A stretch of 64,000 nucleotides of DNA from SZAS-103 sp038226665 (lineage in GTDB: Bacteria; Pseudomonadota; Gammaproteobacteria; Xanthomonadales; Xanthomonadaceae). The position numbers were made by a program, and so were the translations under genes. The notes under the pieces are model-generated. The model ran no database searches. It was not told the origin of the DNA and was given only the letters and a program-made list of their open reading frames with translations. This document shows positions 26,139 through 33,980 of this stretch, piece after piece. Position 1 is the stretch's first letter. The number at the start of each line of letters is the position of its first letter. Location of the stretch: assembly GCA_038226665.1 (NCBI GenBank), contig JBBRQI010000004.1, forward strand, positions 98,815 to 162,814. Reading direction: 5' to 3'.

Positions 26139-27239
26139 TTAATCCCGTGTGTCGAGAATCGGGCGCAGCAAGGGTTCGAGGATGGGGCGACGCCATCCAC
26201 CCAGCGCCGCAGGCCAGTTGTTGCCGTCGAGCAGGGCTTCGAGCATGCGCCGCGAGGCAAGCGTGCCTGCGTCGAGTTGCAGGCGCGCTGCCTCGGCCGC
26301 AACGGCATCCTGCAACGCGCGCAGGATTTTCTTTTGCGCGCCGTCGGGGGGTTGCACGAGCGGGACGTCGCGCTCCTCGGCGCTCAACGACGTTGCCAGC
26401 GCATCCCATAATTCGCTGCGCAACTTGCGCGGTGATTTGGGCTGGGTGTCGAGGAAGGCGTGGAATGCGCGTGCGTCGATCGGCGGCTTGCGCGCAAGTG
26501 CGACTGCGAGTTCGTTGTCGAGGATCCAGCCTTTCGGACGATCGCCCGCGCGCGCCTGCACCTCACGCCAGCGCAGCAAACGGCATAGCAGGGCCTGCGC
26601 GTCGGCGTCGAGATATTGCGCGCCGCGCAGTACGAGGTGCGGATAGGGTTCGGGTGTTTCGCTGGATGCATTCGCGAGCAGGCGCGCGCAATCCTCGGCC
26701 AGCCACGTTTCGCGGCCGAGTTCGCGCAACTTGTCGCGCAACAGCGCATGCAGCGCGTGCAGGTGCAGCACGTCATCGGCGGCATACACGAGTTGCGCGG
26801 GCGACAGCGGGCGATGCAGCCAGTCCGATCGCGTTTCGCTTTTCGGCAATACGATGCCGAGTTGGGTTTCGACGAGTTTCTGGTAACCCATGCCAGCGCC
26901 GAGGCCGCACAGCGCGGCGGCGATCTGGGTGTCGAACAATGGCGCGGGCAGGGCATTGCAGCCGTGTTGCAGGGCCTGGATGTCTTCGCTGGCGCTGTGC
27001 ATGATCTTGACGATCGCGGGATTTCCGATCAACGCGCGCAATAATTCGGGAATGCCGGTAACGGTCGGATCGACCAGCAGCACGTCGTGGCCGGGGGCGG
27101 TCATCTGCACCAGCGCAAGTTGCGCCCACCAGGTGCGTTCGCGGATGAATTCGGTGTCCAGCGCGAGCAATTCGGTGTCGGCCCAGCGCGCCAGGTGTTC
27201 GGCGAGTTCGTCGGGATGGGCGACAAACGTATGATTCAC
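26139..27239 (-). CDS. rnd: Ribonuclease D
   Basis: This 366-aa protein has the DEDDy exonuclease motifs in order: LDTEF (Exo I), HSASEDIQAL (Exo II) and YAADDVLHL (Exo III with Tyr). A first HRDC domain covers about residues 205-285 (LLRWREVQARAGDRPKGWILDNE) and a divergent second one follows. RNase D trims the 3' ends of tRNAs and other small RNAs. The length is close to E. coli RNase D (375 aa). It lies beside tRNA-Ala on the same strand, downstream of which it is not expected to be co-transcribed. Confidence 0.95.
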   Translation of the reverse strand: MNHTFVAHPDELAEHLARWADTELLALDTEFIRERTWWAQLALVQMTAPGHDVLLVDPTVTGIPELLRALIGNPAIVKIMHSASEDIQALQHGCNALPAPLFDTQIAAALCGLGAGMGYQKLVETQLGIVLPKSETRSDWLHRPLSPAQLVYAADDVLHLHALHALLRDKLRELGRETWLAEDCARLLANASSETPEPYPHLVLRGAQYLDADAQALLCRLLRWREVQARAGDRPKGWILDNELAVALARKPPIDARAFHAFLDTQPKSPRKLRSELWDALATSLSAEERDVPLVQPPDGAQKKILRALQDAVAAEAARLQLDAGTLASRRMLEALLDGNNWPAALGGWRRPILEPLLRPILDTRD

Positions 27240-27377
27240 GGCGGTCTCGTTGGCTTGCGACAGACCCGACGATAGCCTACTTTCCTCGTGGTGCCGCGCG
27301 TTGCATGGCGCGCCTCAACAATCTGTTGCCGTCGACTCATCGTCATTGAACGCCTATCACCATCCACCCGAGGCCGC

Positions 27378-29333
27378 GTGCGCGATCACTGCAATTGTCT
27401 ATTGCTAGCCCTCGTCCTGGCGATCGCCATGGCGACGGGTTGCCGTGGCAAGGCTCCGGCGCAACCTGTCGCGAAAGCGGCACCAGCAGTTGTTCACGCG
27501 AAATCGTCAGCCGGGCGGCCCGAACCATTTCCTGCGCAGCCTGTCGTGTTGCGCAGGCCGGCCGCGGAACCATTGCCTGCGCCTGTCGCAGTGCCCACGA
27601 AAAAGATCGCGGCGGCGCTCAAGCAGGCGCAGCAGGCATTCGACGCAGGCAGCTTCGATGAACGCAACGTCCCTTCCGGCGATGCGCCGCCACCGCAGCT
27701 CGACGACATGAACGCGGCTAGCGTTCGCGCGCCCGGCACGCCTGCGCGAGCAGTTCAGGCCGATGCGTTGGCGCAGTATCGCGGCGTTCTGATCACGGAT
27801 CCGAACAACGTGGCTGCACTCCATGGCATCGACGCAATCGTTGTGGCGCTGCGCACGCGCGCGCAGGCGGCGCTGGCGCGCGAAGACATGATCAATGCGC
27901 AACGCGATGCCGATCGTCTCGCCTTGTTGCGCGCGGACGATTCCGGATTGCCGGCGTTGACTGCCGCGCTGGACAAGGGCTGGCGTGTAGCCGGACTGAT
28001 CGAACGCGGCCAGCGTCTTGAAAGTGCAGGAGCGTTGATTGCGCCGCGCGCGTCGAATGCCGGCGCGGCATACCGGCAGGCACTCGCGCTCGCGCCGGAC
28101 AGCGCAGCTGCGGATGCCGGACTTGCGCGCATCGAAGGCGAGTTCATCAGCAAGGCCGTGGCCGAAGTGCAGGCCGGGCGTTATGTGCAGTCGGATCGGC
28201 TGATCGTGCAAGCCGCCAGCGTGCGCCAGGATTCGCGCATCGTGCGTGACGCCAGGGTGCGTATCCTCGCGATCCGTCAGCAGCGCGCGGATTTGCTGTT
28301 GACCCAGGCCGATGCCGCGCTAGCGGCGAACGCGCCGGATCGTGCCGAGCAATTGTTGGTGCAGATCGAATACATCACGCCGCAATCCCCGCAAGCCCGC
28401 GATTTGCGCGCGCGTATCGTCAACGAGCGCAATTATGGGTTGTTCAAACCCGGACAGGTCTTCACGGATGCACTTGTCGACAATTCGCCAGCTCTTGGCG
28501 GCCGTTCGCCGGAAATGGTCGTCGTGCCGATCGGCAGCTTCCAGATGGGCTCGCCCGATGACGAACCCGGCCACGACGCGAACGAAACGCCGCAGCGGGT
28601 GATTGCGTTCACGCATGGATTCGCAATGGCGCGCACCGAGATCACGGTCGAACAATTCAGGAATTTCGTGCAGGCGACGCATTACCGCACCGACGCCGAA
28701 CGCAGTGGCCATTCGATGGTGTACGACGAGGCCAAGGGCAAGCTCGATGCGCGCGATGGCGTGACCTGGCGCGACGATCACAATGGCCAACCGGCAAAGC
28801 CGCTGCAGCCGGTCCTGCATGTGTCGTGGAACGATGCGCAGGCGTACACGATCTGGCTATCGAAGGAGACCGCGCAGCTGTACCGCCTGCCGAGCGAAGC
28901 CGAATTCGAATACGCATTGCGCGCCGGAAGCCATACCGCATATCCGTGGCCAGGTGGCAAACCGCTGGAGAAAACGGGCAACCTCGCTGGCGACGATGCA
29001 TCGCCGAGCGGTCGTCACTGGGGCGATGCATTTGCAGGTTACAGCGATGGCTACTGGGGCCCCGCGCCGGTCGCGCATTTTGCGCCGAATGCATTCGGCC
29101 TGTACGACATGGTCGGCAATGTCGGCGAATGGACGCAGGATTGCTGGCACGACAGTTACCGGCGTGCGCCGGAAAACGGCAGTGCATGGGTCAACCCGGG
29201 TTGCACGAAGCGCGTTGCGCGCGGCGCGTCGTGGGCGAGTTCGCCGGACACGGCGCGGTCGGCCTTTCGCGGGTCGGTCGATGCCGACGACACGAATGCG
29301 CGGCTCGGCTTCCGGGTTGTGCGCCAGCTCTGA
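27378..29333 (+). CDS. SUMF1/FGE-sulfatase-domain lipoprotein
   Basis: This protein of about 651 aa starts with a lipoprotein signal (LLLALVLAIAMATGC, lipobox MATGC). A Pro/Ala-rich stretch and a TPR-like helical middle part follow (about residues 100-370, with repeated Ala/Asp-rich helices around loads such as RADLLLTQADAALAANAPDRAEQLL). The C-terminal formylglycine-generating-enzyme-like domain has MVVVPIGSFQMGSPDDEPG, RLPSEAEFEYALRAG, NVGEWTQDCW and RVARGASW. GTG 27378 has GAGG five bases upstream and gives a proper signal peptide; GTG 27288 would add about 30 unsuitable residues. SUMF1-like domains often serve non-FGE roles, and no sulfatase is nearby. Confidence 0.85.
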   Translation: MRDHCNCLLLALVLAIAMATGCRGKAPAQPVAKAAPAVVHAKSSAGRPEPFPAQPVVLRRPAAEPLPAPVAVPTKKIAAALKQAQQAFDAGSFDERNVPSGDAPPPQLDDMNAASVRAPGTPARAVQADALAQYRGVLITDPNNVAALHGIDAIVVALRTRAQAALAREDMINAQRDADRLALLRADDSGLPALTAALDKGWRVAGLIERGQRLESAGALIAPRASNAGAAYRQALALAPDSAAADAGLARIEGEFISKAVAEVQAGRYVQSDRLIVQAASVRQDSRIVRDARVRILAIRQQRADLLLTQADAALAANAPDRAEQLLVQIEYITPQSPQARDLRARIVNERNYGLFKPGQVFTDALVDNSPALGGRSPEMVVVPIGSFQMGSPDDEPGHDANETPQRVIAFTHGFAMARTEITVEQFRNFVQATHYRTDAERSGHSMVYDEAKGKLDARDGVTWRDDHNGQPAKPLQPVLHVSWNDAQAYTIWLSKETAQLYRLPSEAEFEYALRAGSHTAYPWPGGKPLEKTGNLAGDDASPSGRHWGDAFAGYSDGYWGPAPVAHFAPNAFGLYDMVGNVGEWTQDCWHDSYRRAPENGSAWVNPGCTKRVARGASWASSPDTARSAFRGSVDADDTNARLGFRVVRQL

Positions 29334-29435
29334 TGCACGTCGAGTCGGTGTTGCGGTTCAGCGAAAGGCTTCAATCAAAGGCCGTGCGGTGCGACACTTG
29401 CGCATCGCGGCGCAACCGACCAAAGGAGCAGGCGC

Positions 29436-30338
29436 ATGAACATGGATCCGACTGGACAGGGTGGCTCATCGGGACGCGGACGTTTTCATTGGTGGATCAT
29501 CCTGTTGTTCCTCGCCTATGCGGGCTACTACTACCTGTCCAACCGACAGGAGTCCTCGATGACCGGGCGCACGCAATTGATCGCGACGGATGCGCAACAG
29601 GAAGCCGCATTGGGTATCGAGGCCTACAAGCAGGTGCTGTCGCAATCCCAGGTCGTGACGAGTGGGCCGGAAGTCACGGAGATCAATCAGATCGCGCAGC
29701 GTTTGATCGCGGTTGCGCCGAAAGTCGAGGCCGATCTCGCAGCCGCAAAAGGCTTGAAACCGAAGATCGACTGGAGTTCGTTCAACTGGGAAGTGAGTGT
29801 GCTGCAGTCCGCCGAGGTCAATGCGTTCTGTTTGCCAGGCGGCAAGATCGCGGTCTATACGGGCCTGATTCCGGTTGCGCAGAACGCCAATGCGATCGCG
29901 ATCGTGCTCGGGCATGAAATCTCGCATGCGCTGTTGCGCCACGGCGCCGAGCGCATGGCGCAGCAACATCTTGCGCAGATAGGGACGGTGGCGGCTGGAG
30001 TCGCTGCAGGCAGCATGGATCCGCAACAGCAGCGTGAAGTGATGGGCGCGCTTGGCGTCGGCGCGCAATTCGGCATCCTGCTGCCATTCTCGCGCAAGGA
30101 CGAATCGGAAGCCGATGAAATCGGACTCATGCTCGCTGCCGCCGCGTGCTACGACCCGCAAGCCGCGATCCCGCTATGGCAGCGCATGCAGCAACAGGGC
30201 GAAAACGGAAAGCCGCCTGAGTTCATGTCCGATCACCCGAGCGACGCAAATCGCATCCAGCGCCTGCAGGGACTGATGCCGCAGGCGATGGCGTTGCACG
30301 ACAAGTATTGCTCGCAAGGCCCGGCGCCTGCGCAGTAA
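29436..30338 (+). CDS. M48-family zinc metalloprotease
   Basis: This 300-aa protein has an N-terminal membrane anchor (about residues 18-35, WWIILLFLAYAGYYYL) and a peptidase M48 domain with the zinc motif HEISH in VLGHEISHALLRHGAERMAQ. The third-ligand Glu lies in KDESEADEIGL. The protein resembles the BepA/LoiP/YcaL group that degrades misassembled outer-membrane proteins. ATG 29436 has AAAGGAG upstream. It follows the SUMF1-like lipoprotein by 102 bp and may share its transcript. Confidence 0.92.
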   Translation: MNMDPTGQGGSSGRGRFHWWIILLFLAYAGYYYLSNRQESSMTGRTQLIATDAQQEAALGIEAYKQVLSQSQVVTSGPEVTEINQIAQRLIAVAPKVEADLAAAKGLKPKIDWSSFNWEVSVLQSAEVNAFCLPGGKIAVYTGLIPVAQNANAIAIVLGHEISHALLRHGAERMAQQHLAQIGTVAAGVAAGSMDPQQQREVMGALGVGAQFGILLPFSRKDESEADEIGLMLAAAACYDPQAAIPLWQRMQQQGENGKPPEFMSDHPSDANRIQRLQGLMPQAMALHDKYCSQGPAPAQ

Positions 30339-30460
30339 ATCAGGCGCCAACGCGATGTGCATGGATGCACGGATGCCGCGAGCGGTCGCTTCCTGCTTCC
30401 TGCTTCACGGCGCAGGTCGAAAATCGCTCCTGAAATTTTCGGCAACGCAGGAGCGGCCAA

Positions 30461-31201
30461 TCAGAAACTCATGAACAACCCGCCGTTCACGGGAATGTTC
30501 GCGCCGGTGATGAAGCCGGCGTCTTCGGCCGCGAGGAATGCAACCGTGCGAGCGATTTCCGCCGGCTTGCCGAGACGCCCTACCGGCACCGATTCGACGA
30601 TCTTCGCGCGCACATCGTCTGGTACAGCCATCACCATCGCAGTCTCGCAATAACCAGGGCTGATGCTGTTGACGGTGATGCCCTTGCGCGCGACTTCGCG
30701 CGCAAGGGCCATCGTGAAACCATGCATGCCGGCTTTCGCCGCGGAATAATTGGTCTGGCCGAACTGGCCGGTTTGCCCATTGACGGACGAAATGTTGACG
30801 ATGCGCCCGTAGCCGCGCGCCAGCATCCCGTCGACGACGTTGCGGCACATGTTGAACACGCTGCCGAGGTCGATCCGCAACACGTCGTCCCATTGCACGC
30901 GATCCATCTTGCGCAGCGTGGTGTCGCGGGTGATGCCGGCGGCGTTGACCAGCACGTCGAGCGATCCATGTTCGGATTCGACCCTGCGGACGAGCGCCGC
31001 GCACTTGTCGAAATCGCCGACATCGGATGGTTCGAAATGCACGTCGAGCCCTTGCATGTCGGTGCGGAAAGCGGCGATGCGTTCTTCACGCGCCGCCAGG
31101 TCGGCGGCGATGACGGTGTGTCCGGTCTGTGCGAGGTGCTTGCAGATCTCGGTGCCGAGTCCGCCGATGCCGCCAGTGACGACGGCGATGCGCTTGCTCA
31201 T
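30461..31201 (-). CDS. phbB: Acetoacetyl-CoA reductase (SDR family), paralogue 1
   Basis: This 246-aa short-chain dehydrogenase has the Rossmann motif TGGIGGLG, NAAGITRD, the catalytic Ser in NISSVNGQTGQFGQTNY with YSAAK, and the SISPGYCETAMVMAVP region. It matches the NADPH-dependent acetoacetyl-CoA reductase PhaB/PhbB that supplies (R)-3-hydroxybutyryl-CoA for polyhydroxyalkanoate. A second, similar reductase lies 1 kb away on the other side of phaR. The two are clearly diverged (for example NAAG here, NNAG there), so this is an old duplication or separate acquisition. It carries its own start ATG 31201. Confidence 0.9.
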   Translation of the reverse strand: MSKRIAVVTGGIGGLGTEICKHLAQTGHTVIAADLAAREERIAAFRTDMQGLDVHFEPSDVGDFDKCAALVRRVESEHGSLDVLVNAAGITRDTTLRKMDRVQWDDVLRIDLGSVFNMCRNVVDGMLARGYGRIVNISSVNGQTGQFGQTNYSAAKAGMHGFTMALAREVARKGITVNSISPGYCETAMVMAVPDDVRAKIVESVPVGRLGKPAEIARTVAFLAAEDAGFITGANIPVNGGLFMSF

Positions 31202-31317
31202 TCGGTGCTTCCTTCAGGGGAGGGACTGCGCGCAGGAATACTTGTTGCGACGCACAAAATCCGCCCGAGCTTAGTGCGGGTTCGCGATCCCGTCAATGCG
31301 TATTGCGGCGAAAACGA

Positions 31318-31812
31318 TCAGCGCGTGCGCGACTTGTGACCGTTGCCCGGTTTGGTCTCTTCGGCGGCGTTGCCCATCGTGCCAAGCAAGCCTTGCTGGA
31401 ACGATTTCCACAGGTCCATGTTTCGCTCGGTGAGCTGGTTGAGCATGCTCCACGGCGTTTGCCCGATCAGGCTGTTGAGCTGGCTGCGGAACTGCGTCTG
31501 CTGTTCGAGGAACATCTGCATGCTGCGCTCAAGGTAGCTGCCCATGAAGCCCTGTAGCGAGTCACCGTAGAAGCGGATGATCTGGCTGAGCAGTTCGGTG
31601 GACAGCATCGGCTGCCCATCGTCTTCGTGCTCGGTGATGATCTGCAGCAGCACCGCACGGGTCAGGTCGTCGCCGGTCTTGGCGTCGCGCACCTCGAATT
31701 TTTCGTTCTCGACGATCAGCTGACGCACGTCCTCCAAGGTGATGTAGCTGGAGATCTCGGTGTCGTACAGGCGCCGGTTCGGATACTTCTTGATGATGCG
31801 GACTTGGGCCAT
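31318..31812 (-). CDS. phaR: Polyhydroxyalkanoate synthesis repressor PhaR
   Basis: This 164-aa protein begins with the PHB_acc_N DNA-binding domain (MAQVRIIKKYPNRRLYDTEISSYITLEDV), followed by the PHB_acc domain (TRAVLLQIITEHEDDGQPMLSTELL) and a Gln/Phe-rich oligomerisation tail. PhaR represses phasin genes and its own gene, and is released when it binds PHA granules. ATG 31812 gives the canonical N-terminus. It sits between the two acetoacetyl-CoA reductase genes on the same strand; a PHA synthase gene is not in the window. Confidence 0.93.
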   Translation of the reverse strand: MAQVRIIKKYPNRRLYDTEISSYITLEDVRQLIVENEKFEVRDAKTGDDLTRAVLLQIITEHEDDGQPMLSTELLSQIIRFYGDSLQGFMGSYLERSMQMFLEQQTQFRSQLNSLIGQTPWSMLNQLTERNMDLWKSFQQGLLGTMGNAAEETKPGNGHKSRTR

Positions 31813-31970
31813 GCGACGTTCGTTCCGGAAGGTATTGCGGCGCACCAGAGGTTGCAGCATGGCGCAGCATTTCCTTGGTTGCAAGCGGATGACAATGCGC
31901 GAAGTGTGACGGCGTCGGTTGTATCGTGCGCATGGCACATCATGTCGTTCATCGCAGTTTCCGATCATGG

Positions 31971-32103
31971 CTAAGGCAAGAAGCCGTCAATGGCACGCTG
32001 GCCATTCGACTCCTGCGAAGCACAGGGACGTGCATATGTCGGGTGAACCCGGAGGCCGCAAGCGACCCTCATCCGGTAAAGCGCATTCGATCTGCCACTG
32101 GCA
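31971..32103. repeat. Tandem intergenic repeat, copy 1
   Basis: Copy 1 begins CTAAGGCAAGAAGCCG, contains TGGCACGCTGGCC, and ends with GGTAAAGCGCATTCGATCTG...CTGGCA at 32075-32103. The same elements recur in the same order in copy 2 (32121-32205). Copy 1 carries about 60 extra internal bases. No gene is convincing in the 31813-32221 gap. Confidence 0.65.
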
Positions 32104-32120
32104 ATTAAACTTCGATCGAG

Positions 32121-32205
32121 GCTGAGGCAAGCAGCCATTCTTGGCATGCTGCCCAGTCGGCATCCATGCCTCCTCTGGTAAAGCGCGTTCGATCTGCCAC
32201 CGGCA
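32121..32205. repeat. Tandem intergenic repeat, copy 2
   Basis: Copy 2 begins GCTGAGGCAAGCAGCC, contains TTGGCATGCTGCC, and ends GGTAAAGCGCGTTCGATCTG...CCGGCA at 32177-32205. It is about 85 % identical to the shared parts of copy 1 and merges with the hairpin at the phbB stop codon. Confidence 0.65.
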
Positions 32206-32226
32206 GATCGAGGCACGCGCTTTACC
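32177..32226. terminator. Long two-step hairpin over the 3' end of phbB paralogue 2
   Basis: The outer arms GGTAAAGCGCG / CGCGCTTTACC (11 bp) and the inner arms CGATCTGCC / GGCAGATCG (9 bp, loop ACC) pair perfectly with small bulges between. The right arm contains the TAA stop of the reductase gene (minus strand). There is no T-run, so it may protect the mRNA 3' end or act as a processing site rather than as a classical terminator. Confidence 0.55.
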
Positions 32227-32962
32227 AACCCATGTAGTGCCCGCCGTTGGCGGAGAGGTTGGCGCCGGTGATCCACGCGGCTTCGTCGGGCATGAAGAAT
32301 GCGACCGCATAAGCGATTTCGTCAGGTTTTCCGAGACGACCGATCGGGATCTGCGCGGTGATCTTTGCGCGGACCTCCTCGGGCACTGCCATCACCATGT
32401 CGGTGCCGATGTAGCCCGGCGAAACGGTGTTGACCGTGATCCCGAACTTCGCGTTTTCCTGCGCCAGCGAGATCGTGAAGCCGTGCATGCCGGCCTTCGC
32501 GGCGGCGTAGTTGGCCTGGCCGTACTGGCCCTTCTGGCCGTTGATCGAGCTGATCTGCACGATGCGGCCCCACTTGCGTTCGCGCATGCCGTCGATGACC
32601 TGGCGGGTGACGTTGAAGCACGAGTCGAGGTTCGTGCTGATCACGTCGTGCCATTGCTTCGGGCTCATCTTGTGGAAGGTGCCGTCGCGGGTGATGCCGG
32701 CGTTGTTGACGAGAATGTCGACCGGGCCGATCGCGGATTCCACGCTTTTCACCATTGCTTCGGCGGCGGCGTAATCGGTTACGTCACCGGGGACGATGGT
32801 GACATCGAAGCCCTTGTCCTTCATCTGCGCCTGCCAGGCGGTCGCCTTGGCTTCGTCGCGGTAGTTGGTGGCGACACGGTGGCCTAGGCTGGCGAGGCGC
32901 TGGACGATGGCGGTGCCGATGCCGCCGGTGCCGCCGGTCACGAGTGCGGTGCGTTTGCTCAT
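32222..32962 (-). CDS. phbB: Acetoacetyl-CoA reductase (SDR family), paralogue 2
   Basis: This 246-aa short-chain dehydrogenase has TGGTGGIG, NNAGITRDGTFHKM, QISSINGQKGQYGQANYAAAK (Ser-Tyr-Lys catalytic triad) and VSPGYIGTDMVMAVPEEV, a closer match to the well-studied PhaB enzymes than paralogue 1. The reaction is reduction of acetoacetyl-CoA to (R)-3-hydroxybutyryl-CoA with NADPH. ATG 32962. The stop codon lies inside the 50-bp hairpin at 32177-32226. Confidence 0.94.
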   Translation of the reverse strand: MSKRTALVTGGTGGIGTAIVQRLASLGHRVATNYRDEAKATAWQAQMKDKGFDVTIVPGDVTDYAAAEAMVKSVESAIGPVDILVNNAGITRDGTFHKMSPKQWHDVISTNLDSCFNVTRQVIDGMRERKWGRIVQISSINGQKGQYGQANYAAAKAGMHGFTISLAQENAKFGITVNTVSPGYIGTDMVMAVPEEVRAKITAQIPIGRLGKPDEIAYAVAFFMPDEAAWITGANLSANGGHYMGW

Positions 32963-33011
32963 GCTGTTCCCCGAGTGGTGATGTGGAATCGATTCTACGC
33001 TGCGACGATGA

Positions 33012-33962
33012 CTAATCCACAACGCCGCGCGACGCCCAGGGCTGTGCAAGTGCGGCAAAAGGCAGGATGCCATTAGCGGCCAACACGCGTGGTATGCGGG
33101 CGATGTCGAAAACTTCCAGGAAATGCCGCAGCAACGTGGCGCACTTGCGTGCATCCACTATGGCGTCAATATTCTGTCCGAGGAATGCAAACGCCGCGCG
33201 CAGGGCAGGGATGGGGTCGGCCGCATCCACCGGCATTGACGCGCTGGATTTAGCGAGCTTGCGGCCCTCGGCATCCACAGCAAGCGGCAAGTGCACATAA
33301 GCAGGCGTTGGCAGACCCAATGCGCGTTGCAGCAGGATTTGTCGTGGCGTGGAATCGAGCAGGTCGGCACCGCGCACGACTTCGGTGATGCCTTGCGCGG
33401 CATCGTCGACGACGACAGCGAGCTGGTACGCCCACAAACCATCCGCGCGCCGCAGCACGACATCGCCGATGTCGCGTTCCGCGATCTGCTCGTAGTGCCC
33501 CTGGATCGCATCGTCGAAATCGATGCGGCCATCCTGCACGCGCAACCGGATCGCCTGCCGCCGATCTGCATGTTTACGCGCGATAGCGTTTGCGACGCAC
33601 TGGCGATGGATGCCATCGTTCGCCGAGAGATCGCTGCGGCTACACATGCAGGCGAACGCAAGCCGTTCGCTCAGCAACCGATCCAGCGCATCGGCATAGG
33701 CATCGCTACGTGTGCTTTGCCATAGCACCGGCTCGTCGGACTGCATGCCGAATGCCGCAAGGGTTTCGATCTGCTGCGTGGCTGCGCCCGGAACTTCACG
33801 CGGGGCATCGATATCCTCAATGCGCAGCAACCAGTCGCCGTGGTGGTGCCGCGCGATCAACCAGCTGCCCAAGGCTGCGACCAGCGAACCGAAATGCAGA
33901 GGTCCGGTGGGCGATGGCGCGAAGCGCCCGCGGTAACGGGTTGTCGGCGACAGCGATGCCAC
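33012..33962 (-). CDS. gluQ: Glutamyl-Q tRNA(Asp) synthetase
   Basis: This 316-aa protein resembles the catalytic half of glutamyl-tRNA synthetase: the HIGH-like APSPTGPLHFGSL, LLRIEDIDAPRE, the zinc-binding region CMCSRSDL...HRQC, HLPLAVDAEGRKLAKSSAS (degenerate KMSKS), and no anticodon-binding domain. GluQRS attaches glutamate to queuosine in tRNA-Asp. ATG 33962. It is usually found next to dksA, but dksA is 16 kb away here. It follows fimX on the same strand with an 18-bp gap. Confidence 0.93.
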   Translation of the reverse strand: MASLSPTTRYRGRFAPSPTGPLHFGSLVAALGSWLIARHHHGDWLLRIEDIDAPREVPGAATQQIETLAAFGMQSDEPVLWQSTRSDAYADALDRLLSERLAFACMCSRSDLSANDGIHRQCVANAIARKHADRRQAIRLRVQDGRIDFDDAIQGHYEQIAERDIGDVVLRRADGLWAYQLAVVVDDAAQGITEVVRGADLLDSTPRQILLQRALGLPTPAYVHLPLAVDAEGRKLAKSSASMPVDAADPIPALRAAFAFLGQNIDAIVDARKCATLLRHFLEVFDIARIPRVLAANGILPFAALAQPWASRGVVD

Positions 33963-33980
33963 GACTCCAATCCGCGCCGG

